A DNA stretch of 6,415 nt. It comes from DATKMS01 sp041497995 (GTDB lineage Bacteria; Desulfobacterota; Binatia; HRBIN30). The DNA is taken from assembly GCA_041497995.1 (NCBI GenBank), contig JBGQHM010000392.1, positions 1-6,415 on the forward strand. Reading direction: 5' to 3'. Both the position numbers and the translations under genes were made by a program. The notes under the pieces were generated by a model, which made no database searches, was not told the origin of the DNA, and saw nothing but the letters and a program-made list of their open reading frames with translations. Below, in pieces: positions 1 through 4,491 of the stretch (position 1 is the stretch's first letter; each line of letters begins with the position of its first letter).

Positions 1-710
1 CCCTGCCACGTGGTGAACGCGCCCGGATACGGATGCGTGACGGCCCGCACCAGATTGAAGACGGTACGCGCCGGCTGTGACCAATCGATGCGGCCATCCT
101 CCGGCCGGCGGCCACCGAAGTAGCTGGCCTGCGACTGGTCTTGCGCCACTCGCGGTGCGGTGCCGCCGGCCAGTCGGGGATAGAACTCGCGCATCAACCC
201 CGCGGCGGCGTCCGTGAGCTTGTGGAACAGGGTGAGCGCCGTGTCGTCATCGGTGATCGGTACCGCGCGCTGCGCAACCACGTCCCCGCGGTCCGCCTTC
301 TCGACCATGTAGTGCAAGGTCACGCCGCTTTCGCGTTCGCCGTGGATGAGCACCCAGTTGACCGGACAGCGCCCGCGATAGCGCGGCAACAGCGAGCCGT
401 GCAGATTGAGGGCGCCGCGCCGCGCCGTCGCCAAGATCTCATTGGAGAGCAGCTTGCGATAGTAGAAGGAGAAGATAAAGTCCGGCTGGCAGGCGGCGAC
501 ACGTGCGATCCATTCGGGTGTATTGGGCCATTCGGGCGCGAACACCGGCACATGCTGCGCCTCCGCCAATTGGCGCACGGAGCGAAACCATACTTCTTCA
601 TTCGGGTCGTCGTCGTGGGTGAACACCGCGGCGACGTCGGCACCGGCGCGCAACAGTTCTTGGAGGCAGACGTAACCAACGTCGTGATACGCGAACACTA
701 CGCAGCGCAT
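1..710 (-). CDS. arnA: ArnA-like UDP-4-amino-4-deoxy-L-arabinose formyltransferase (partial, C-terminus beyond window)
   Basis: I translated 236 residues from ATG at 710; the frame stays open to the left edge. The start reads MRCVVFAYHDVGY, very close to the E. coli ArnA N-terminus. The 10-formyl-tetrahydrofolate transferase signature is present: N102 and H104 in LNLHGSLLPRYRG, and D140 in EKADRGDVV. These are the catalytic Asn-His-Asp triad, at the numbering used for ArnA. FSFYYRKLLS and HPYPGAF are also family blocks. In the family this cytoplasmic domain N-formylates UDP-L-Ara4N before transfer to undecaprenyl phosphate. The start lies 4 nt after the arnC-like stop, so the two are almost certainly co-transcribed. 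Whether the C-terminal UDP-glucuronate decarboxylase half of bifunctional ArnA follows cannot be seen. A related amino-sugar formyltransferase is the main alternative. Confidence 0.92.
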   Translation of the reverse strand, partial: MRCVVFAYHDVGYVCLQELLRAGADVAAVFTHDDDPNEEVWFRSVRQLAEAQHVPVFAPEWPNTPEWIARVAACQPDFIFSFYYRKLLSNEILATARRGALNLHGSLLPRYRGRCPVNWVLIHGERESGVTLHYMVEKADRGDVVAQRAVPITDDDTALTLFHKLTDAAAGLMREFYPRLAGGTAPRVAQDQSQASYFGGRRPEDGRIDWSQPARTVFNLVRAVTHPYPGAFTTWQ

Positions 711-714
711 CGCG

Positions 715-1719
715 CTACCGCGCCTGGTGGTGGATCGTCCGGATGCGATACGTGGGACGCCGGCGCACTTCGAGATAGATGCGGCCGACGTACTCGCCGA
801 CCAGACCGATCGCCAGAATCAGGATACCGATGAAAACGAACAGGATGGCGAACAAGGTGAAGACGCCTTCCACCTCAGGACCCACGAACAGGCGCCGCAC
901 CAGGAGAAACCCGCCGAAGCCCATGCCCGCCAAGGCAACAATGATACCGACCAGGCTCATCATCTGAATCGGCAACAGGGAGAAGCCGGTGATCAGGTCG
1001 AACGACAACCGCATGAGCTTGAGTAGGCCGTACTTCGAGCTGCCGCTAAAACGATCGGAGTGGCCCACCTCGATCTCCGCGGTCCGCTTCGCGAGAGAGT
1101 TGGCCAACGCCGGGATGAAGCTGGAACGTTCGTCGCAATCGATGATCTGCTGCACGATGCTGCGCCGGTAGGCGCGCAGCATGCAGCCGTAGTCGTTCAT
1201 TTTTACCCCGACGGTCAATGACGTCAGCCGGTTGATCATGTCGGAGCCGGCGCGGCGGTAGAACGGATCCTGACGTTCCTCGCGCCAGCCGCCCACAACC
1301 TCGTACCCCTCCTCGATCTTGGCGACGAGCCGTGGGATCTCCTCGGGCGGATTCTGCAGGTCGCCGTCCAAGGTGATGACGATGTCCGCCTGCGCGGCGG
1401 CAAAGCCAGCAAGGACGGCGGCGTGCTGGCCGAAGTTGCGCGTCAACTCGATGATCCCAACGTGAGGATCGTCACGTGCAACCGTCCGCAGCAGATCGAG
1501 CGAGGCATCGCGACTGCCATCATCGACGTACCACACCTCGTAGGTGCGGCCCATTTCTCCCAGCGTCTTGGAGAGGCGCTCGTGCAACAACGTGATGTTC
1601 TCGGCTTCGTTGAAGATCGGAATGACCACCGAGATGTCAGGACGCAGCGATGCGCTTGGCCCACTGGAGTGTGGGGCGGAGTCATCGGGGGTGCGGAGTG
1701 GGGCAACGTTTTGGGGCAC
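715..1719 (-). CDS. arnC: ArnC-like undecaprenyl-phosphate 4-deoxy-4-formamido-L-arabinose transferase
   Basis: This is a GT2-family glycosyltransferase of 334 residues from the GTG at 1719. Near the N-terminus is ISVVIPIFNEAEN, then VDDGSRD (nucleotide-sugar binding), TLDGDLQNPPEEIPRLVAKI (the DxD-type metal site), and MINRL, DYGCMLRAYRR and ERSSFIPALAN, which are close to E. coli ArnC (322 residues). Two hydrophobic C-terminal segments (around LLPIQMMSLVGIIVALAGMG and FTLFAILFVFIGILILAIGL) match the family's membrane hairpin. The family moves formylated Ara4N to undecaprenyl phosphate at the inner membrane, toward lipid A modification and cationic peptide resistance. I chose GTG 1719 because GAGGA sits 7 nt upstream. 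An in-frame TTG at 1761 would add 14 residues but has no visible ribosome-binding site. A dolichol-phosphate-mannose-synthase-like GT2 is a less likely alternative. Confidence 0.92.
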   Translation of the reverse strand: MPQNVAPLRTPDDSAPHSSGPSASLRPDISVVIPIFNEAENITLLHERLSKTLGEMGRTYEVWYVDDGSRDASLDLLRTVARDDPHVGIIELTRNFGQHAAVLAGFAAAQADIVITLDGDLQNPPEEIPRLVAKIEEGYEVVGGWREERQDPFYRRAGSDMINRLTSLTVGVKMNDYGCMLRAYRRSIVQQIIDCDERSSFIPALANSLAKRTAEIEVGHSDRFSGSSKYGLLKLMRLSFDLITGFSLLPIQMMSLVGIIVALAGMGFGGFLLVRRLFVGPEVEGVFTLFAILFVFIGILILAIGLVGEYVGRIYLEVRRRPTYRIRTIHHQAR

Positions 1720-1750
1720 TGACCGATCCTCGGGGAGATGCCGCGGCAAG

Positions 1751-1777
1751 TGAAAACACAAAGGCGAGGAGTTTTCA
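1751..1777 (-). repeat. Small hairpin upstream of the arnC-like gene
   Basis: TGAAAAC at 1751-1757 pairs with GTTTTCA at 1771-1777, a 7-bp stem with a 13-nt loop. It lies about 30-60 nt upstream of the GTG start, so it could form in the 5' untranslated RNA or mark a protein-binding site. There is no T-run, so it is not a typical intrinsic terminator. Its function is unknown and a chance palindrome is possible. Confidence 0.3.
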
Positions 1778-1833
1778 ATTCACCCTACTCTGGGCGCACT
1801 GGGTCCGTTTCACACAGACGGCGTTCGCAGCGG

Positions 1834-2078
1834 GTCATCCTGAGCATCGCCACCTCTGGCGCGAATGGATCTCCCCTGCCCGCATCAGAGGATTTTTCGC
1901 CGCGGAAGTGCGGATGCTCCCAGTGAACTCTATGAGCTTGAGTCATTCTAAGGTCCATTTCCGGGCCGGAGAATCTCGCGGTGCCGTTGGGGCGGACGGT
2001 TCGCCCAAGGTCGCAACGCCGCTACCAGGGCATGGGGCGCGATGCATTCGCGCCAGAGGTGGCGATACTCAGCATGAC
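1834..2078. repeat. REP/BIME-like inverted-repeat element in the arnC/nucleotidyltransferase intergenic region
   Basis: Bases 1834-1871 and 2041-2078 are 38-nt inverted arms with 3 mismatches by eye. Similarity extends a little further inward (TCCCCTGCCC against GCGCCCCATGCCC). Each arm holds its own small palindrome, CGCCA-cctc-TGGCG, so the whole resembles a pair of REP units in inverted (BIME-like) arrangement, or a short MITE, around a centre of about 170 bp. No open frame here looks like a real protein. The arms begin GTCATCCTGAGC/GTCATGCTGAGT, a style of dispersed repeat common in environmental bacterial genomes (recollection, not searched). The whole gene-free stretch 1720-2221 otherwise shows only possible promoter signals. 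Confidence 0.7.
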
Positions 2079-2173
2079 ACCCCATCCCGAAGGTCACCCA
2101 GAGAAGCTCCGCAGCGACAGCTACCTTTGGTGAAGCAATATCCCGCGGAGGCGCGCCTCGGACGCGGCCGCGA

Positions 2174-2203
2174 TTGCAGCTATTGCCGGCAAGTGGGTAT
2201 GGT
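2174..2203 (+). promoter_or_regulatory. Possible sigma-70-type promoter for the nucleotidyltransferase
   Basis: TTGCAG (2174-2179) and TATGGT (2198-2203) are separated by 18 nt. The -35 is only a partial match to TTGACA and the -10 matches TATAAT at four of six positions. A start near 2210 would leave a leader of about 12 nt for the ATG at 2222 or about 50 nt for the GTG at 2261. Weak, position-based support only. Confidence 0.22.
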
Positions 2204-2221
2204 GGTACCGCATCAGGCGTT

Positions 2222-2851
2222 ATGCTCGGCGACGGCGCATTGACGTTTCGGGAGTTTACCGTGCGTGAGCCACATCCGCTGGCGGAGATCCACGCAGCAG
2301 TGCTCGAGGTCCTGCGCGGGCGCACCGATGTCGCACTCTTCGGCGCGCAAGCCGTCAACGCGTATGTCGATGAGGCGCGTATGACGCAAGATGTCGATGT
2401 CCTTTCCCCCCGCGCGGCTGAATTGGCACAGGAGCTGCGGGACCACCTCAGCGCCCGGTTTCACATCGCCGTCCGCGTCCGTGAGCTAGGGGAACGAGCC
2501 GGCTACGGTCTCTATCAAGTCCGCAAGCCCAAGAATCGGCACCTCGTCGACATTCGTCCGGTTTCCACGCTACCTCCGACGCAGCGGGTGGCAGGCGTTC
2601 TCGTGGTAGCGCCGGCCGAGCTGATCGCCAGCAAGGTCATCGCGTTTCAAGGGCGGCGCGGCAGACCGAAGTCCGGTACTGACTGGCGCGACCTCGCCAT
2701 GCTGTTCCTTACTTTTCCAGAGCTGAAGCAGGAAATGGGACCGGTGCGCGATCGGCTCGCAGCCGCAGGCGCCGACGCGGCAGTGCTGGAGACCTGGAGC
2801 CGACTCGCCGCCGAGGAGATCCTGCCGGAGGATGAAGACGGTGACAGCTAG
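2222..2851 (+). CDS. AbiEii/AbiGii-like nucleotidyltransferase-fold protein
   Basis: The protein is 209 residues from the ATG at 2222. It carries a minimal nucleotidyltransferase pattern: LFGAQAVNAY (G41) followed by DVDV (D57, D59), then a likely third acidic residue in HLVDIRP (D110). A later helix region has LIASKVIAF (K138) and GTDWRDLAML (D154, D157), the Lys and Asp pattern seen in AbiEii-type proteins. AbiEii proteins are toxins of type IV toxin-antitoxin or abortive-infection systems, but no AbiEi-like antitoxin gene is visible next to it, so it may be an orphan or a housekeeping relative. The start is uncertain: GTG at 2261 has GGGAG 6 nt upstream and would give 196 residues, while the ATG at 2222 has only AGG four nt upstream. 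The 3' end overlaps the convergent MutS-like remnant frame by 4 nt. Confidence 0.82.
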   Translation: MLGDGALTFREFTVREPHPLAEIHAAVLEVLRGRTDVALFGAQAVNAYVDEARMTQDVDVLSPRAAELAQELRDHLSARFHIAVRVRELGERAGYGLYQVRKPKNRHLVDIRPVSTLPPTQRVAGVLVVAPAELIASKVIAFQGRRGRPKSGTDWRDLAMLFLTFPELKQEMGPVRDRLAAAGADAAVLETWSRLAAEEILPEDEDGDS

Positions 2852-3027
2852 CTCTCAATTTGCCGCACGCCGGCCGCCGGAATCCACACCGATACCACGC
2901 GGCGCTCGGCGCACCTCGGACGACCGAGCCGCCCGACCTCGCACAGCTCGACGACGGCGTATCCGGCTCGCACCGCGCGGGAAACATACGCTGCGCCCAG
3001 ATGTAGCGGAAGCCCACGCTGAACCCG
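2848..3027 (-). pseudogene. Remnant of a MutS domain I-like (MSL) DGR accessory protein
   Basis: In a frame different from the RT, the minus strand encodes RGLPLHLGAAYVSRAVRAGY, followed by AVVELCEVGR and AERRVVSVWIPAAGV, ending at TAG 2848-2850. By eye this lines up with the mismatch-recognition domain of MutS (AGIPYHAVENYLAKLVNQG, then VAICEQIGDP, then ERKVVRIVTPGT). The frame is closed upstream by TGA at 3055-3057 and has no convincing start, so only a C-terminal piece of the domain survives. MutS-like accessory proteins have been reported beside a subset of DGR reverse transcriptases, which makes this position meaningful. I infer that a deletion removed the RT catalytic half and the start of this gene. 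Limits: the alignment is from memory of MutS and the fragment is short. Confidence 0.5.
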
Positions 3028-3406
3028 AACCCGGCGCGCGGCGGAGAAATTCCATCAGCCGGTCACTCGCAGCGAGCGTGCCCTTGCCCCGCCGGCAGGC
3101 GTAGGAGTCATGGATGAAACACGGCTCGAAGACGCGCTCCAAGTGATGCACCAGCAGATGGTGCACGATGCGGTCGCGGAAATCGGCGGCAAACACTTCG
3201 CGCGGCTTCGGGCCGTCGGTCACGAAGCAGATCGAGCGACCCGGCCGGTAGGTATGGTCGCGGAGCTCCTGCTGGAGTGCGAGGAGCTTCGCCTCGGCGT
3301 CGATCTCGAAGGCCAGAGCATTCCGCGTGTTGCGCTTGTTGCGGCGGCAGTTACGGTAGTGCTGCCAGAGTTCCTGGAAGGTGTAACGGTCGGCGATGCC
3401 GCTCAT
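2855..3406 (-). pseudogene. DGR reverse transcriptase, truncated (N-terminal part only)
   Basis: From ATG 3406 the frame gives 183 residues. Residues 1-123 are recognisably the N-terminus of a DGR/retron-type reverse transcriptase: a basic YTFQELWQHYRNCRRNKRNTRN start, EAKLLALQQELRDHTYRPG, PKPREVFAADFRDRIVHHLL, and FIHDSYACRRGKGT (RT motif 2 region, residues 98-110). After LMEFLRR the sequence becomes a low-complexity Arg/Ala/Ser tail (124-183) with no RT character. The D-containing motif 3, the YxDD active site and the thumb are all absent, whereas full DGR RTs usually exceed 300 residues. The likely junction is at about 3015-3038, where homology passes to a MutS-like frame. It follows TR in the order expected for a DGR. 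I infer loss of polymerase activity. A TTG-initiated extension to 3469 is open but has no RT homology. Confidence 0.85.
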
Positions 3407-3509
3407 CCGGGCCGGTCCACGTTCGCGCCCGCTGTCGTGTCTGCAGCGGGAATGGCCCCCTTCCTCCATCCGTCACGAGCGCGAACAGAGGAAGGGGTAT
3501 GGTCAGGGC
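3407..3509 (-). ncRNA. Structured spacer of the DGR template RNA between TR and RT
   Basis: This 103-nt stretch between the TR end and the RT start contains a perfect 10-bp stem (3457-3466 with 3488-3497, 21-nt loop) and a perfect 7-bp stem (3428-3434 with 3444-3450, 9-nt loop). In addition, 8 nt at 3479-3486, inside the loop of the first hairpin, are exactly complementary to 3421-3428, which would form a pseudoknot-like contact. In Bordetella phage DGR the RNA just 3' of TR (Sp) binds RT-Avd and primes cDNA synthesis, so a folded spacer here is expected. The exact RNA ends are not visible. The pairings are read directly; the role is inferred. Confidence 0.6.
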
Positions 3510-3656
3510 CGATCACCAGCCGCCACGCACGGCACGCACGTAGTTGTTGTTGGTCTTATTGTTGGTGTTCGCGTTGCCATTGTTGAAGTTTACGTTCCAT
3601 GCGTTCGTCGGATTGCCCGCGTTGGTAGTAGCCGACCAGTAGTTGTTCGGCACGGT
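3510..3656 (-). repeat. DGR template repeat (TR)
   Basis: This 147-nt repeat is homologous to the 3' end of the target gene (VR). On the minus strand it begins ACCGTGCCG and ends TGGTGATCG. Read in the VR frame it is extremely rich in AAC/AAT codons: 16 Asn codons, for example NNYWSATTNAGNP, WNVNFNNGNANTNN and TNNNYVRAVRGGW. Asn codons are typical of DGR templates because adenine mutagenesis of AAY yields many residues but never a stop. I count 45 adenines, 25 of them changed in VR. It lies between avd and RT, as in Bordetella phage. It is not a protein-coding gene in itself, although the frame is open. Confidence 0.95.
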
Positions 3657-3774
3657 CGCCCCCTCCGCTTGTTCCCGGGGCGGCAAACCCGCCGTCTCGG
3701 ACCCGGGCGCCTGGCCCCGCCGCAACGGGGGAAGATGCCCTTGTGCCTCGGCCCCACTACAGGGCTCCGGCGTT

Positions 3775-3823
3775 CGCCAGCTTCCCCTCCTTGCCAAGGA
3801 GGGGCCAGGGGAGGTCGCTGGCG
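3775..3823. repeat. Palindromic REP-like hairpin between avd and TR
   Basis: A 21-nt near-perfect palindrome at 3784-3804 (CCCCTCCTTG, one central base, CAAGGAGGGG) is nested inside a 7-bp outer stem, CGCCAGC 3775-3781 with GCTGGCG 3817-3823. Similar lone CTCC/GGAG palindromes occur as dispersed repeats in many environmental genomes (recollection). The 184-nt stretch 3657-3840 between the avd stop and TR has no gene; the rest is GC-rich and may be the 5' part of the TR transcript. The palindrome could be an inserted dispersed element or part of the DGR RNA fold. Confidence 0.5.
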
Positions 3824-3840
3824 GGAGAGGGACCTCGTGA

Positions 3841-4260
3841 TCATGGCGCACTCGGCGCGGCTAGCCCGTCGGGCATCGCCCGCCGATTCTGGCCCGGTCC
3901 TATAGGGCCGAGGCCCTGACGCTGACTGTTCAGCCATCCTTCATTCTGCTTCGCGATGTCCACGACCAACGTGATGGCGTGCTCGAACGAGTTGAAGTTC
4001 GGGAATGCCTTCACGTCCTGAGACAGCCGCAGCAGCACCTTCAGTTCCTCCAGTTCTTCGCGCAGCTCCAGCAGCAGCGGTGCCTTGTCGCGGCGCGAGT
4101 TGGCGCGCACGATCAGCGCGAGCGCACGCCGTGCGCCGGTGCGCAGGTCCGCACCGAGCGCGTACTTGTGGTAGCGTGAGAAGTTCTTTACGACCCGCTC
4201 CAGATACAGGCACAGGTCATACGTTGCCTTGTAGATTGGTAAGTGCTCACTTCGCGCCAT
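3841..4260 (-). CDS. avd: DGR accessory variability determinant, Avd-family four-helix-bundle protein
   Basis: The protein is 139 residues from ATG 4260, with GAGGA 7 nt upstream. It matches the Avd/23S-intervening-sequence four-helix-bundle family: LPIYKATYDLCLYLERVVKN (helix 1), FSRYHKYALGADLRTGARRAL (helix 2), a basic ANSRRDKAPLLLELREELEE with LKVLLRLSQDV (helix 3), and FEHAITLVVDIAKQNEGWLN (helix 4). A short Gly/Pro-rich tail of about 28 residues follows and is not part of the fold. In the family, Avd forms a basic pentamer that binds the RT and template RNA and is essential for mutagenic retrohoming. It sits between the target gene and TR, as in Bordetella phage. Unlike the RT it looks intact. 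A longer in-frame start at 4311 would read through the VR-proximal hairpin and is disfavoured. Confidence 0.9.
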   Translation of the reverse strand: MARSEHLPIYKATYDLCLYLERVVKNFSRYHKYALGADLRTGARRALALIVRANSRRDKAPLLLELREELEELKVLLRLSQDVKAFPNFNSFEHAITLVVDIAKQNEGWLNSQRQGLGPIGPGQNRRAMPDGLAAPSAP

Positions 4261-4278
4261 CGCTGCGTCCTCGGTGGC

Positions 4279-4304
4279 GGTCTGGGGGTTATCGCCCCCA
4301 GACC
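4279..4304 (-). promoter_or_regulatory. DGR target-site hairpin/cruciform downstream of VR
   Basis: A perfect 10-bp inverted repeat, GGTCTGGGGG (4279-4288) and CCCCCAGACC (4295-4304), encloses a 6-nt loop, TTATCG. On the minus strand it starts 37 nt past the end of VR and 18 nt before the avd ATG. Short GC-rich hairpins just 3' of VR are a known DGR feature that promotes mutagenic homing by marking the target. No T-tract follows on either strand, which argues against an intrinsic terminator. Confidence 0.7.
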
Positions 4305-4307
4305 CCA

Positions 4308-4331
4308 TCAAATGGTCAAATGAATCAAATG
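4308..4331. repeat. Triple TCAAATG short repeat between VR and hairpin
   Basis: TCAAATG occurs at 4308-4314, 4316-4322 and 4325-4331, forming an AT-rich patch in a GC-rich neighbourhood, between the target stop codon and the 10-bp hairpin. Some copies are flanked by GGTCA/TGACC, giving a weak inverted repeat. The function is unknown. It could ease DNA melting near the homing site or be a leftover of local duplication. Confidence 0.4.
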
Positions 4332-4341
4332 ACCCAATAAT

Positions 4342-4491
4342 CGATCACGAGCCGCCACGCACGGCACGCACGTAGTCGCCGAGGGTCTTATTGTCGGTGC
4401 CCGCGCCGCCACTGCCGAAGGCCACGACCCATGCGAACGACGGATTGCCCGCGAGGTTAGTAGTAGCCGACCAGTAGAGGCCCGGCACGGT
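4342..4491 (-). repeat. DGR variable repeat (VR) at the 3' end of the target gene
   Basis: The 150-nt VR covers target residues 377-424, the stop codon and three more bases. Against TR it differs at 25 adenine positions (16 A to G, 6 A to T, 3 A to C by my count), changing 14 residues: G380, L381, S394, F395, V398, A400, G402, S403, G405, G407, D409, L413, G414 and D415. Non-adenine sites are identical except a TCG/TGG difference just before the stop and a 3-nt indel with an adjoining T/C. The 24 nt after the last variable codon (4351-4374) match TR exactly and are GC-rich, as expected for the initiation-of-mutagenic-homing region. Confidence 0.95.

Noticed and set aside
141..833. Plus-strand open frame of 230 residues
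   Set aside because: Antisense shadow of the arnA-like gene and the end of the arnC-like gene, both of which have clear family motifs.
1948..2358. Open frames over the intergenic repeat sharing RHLWRE when translated
   Set aside because: The shared peptide is the translation of the two inverted repeat arms, not a protein family signal.
2709..3017. Minus-strand frame with GFRYIWAQRMFPARCEP as a possible RT tail
   Set aside because: No RT motifs, and it overlaps the nucleotidyltransferase gene antisense; the MutS-like reading in the neighbouring frame fits a known family better.
3513..3851. Minus-strand open frame running from the avd end through TR and ending in the TR's own TGA (112 residues)
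   Set aside because: Only the TR part resembles a protein, because it mirrors VR; the upstream part is compositionally random and overlaps the avd stop. TR is a template, not a gene.
4279..4304. Hairpin as a rho-independent terminator of the target gene
   Set aside because: No T-run follows on either strand and avd begins 18 nt later on the same transcript; a DGR target hairpin fits better.
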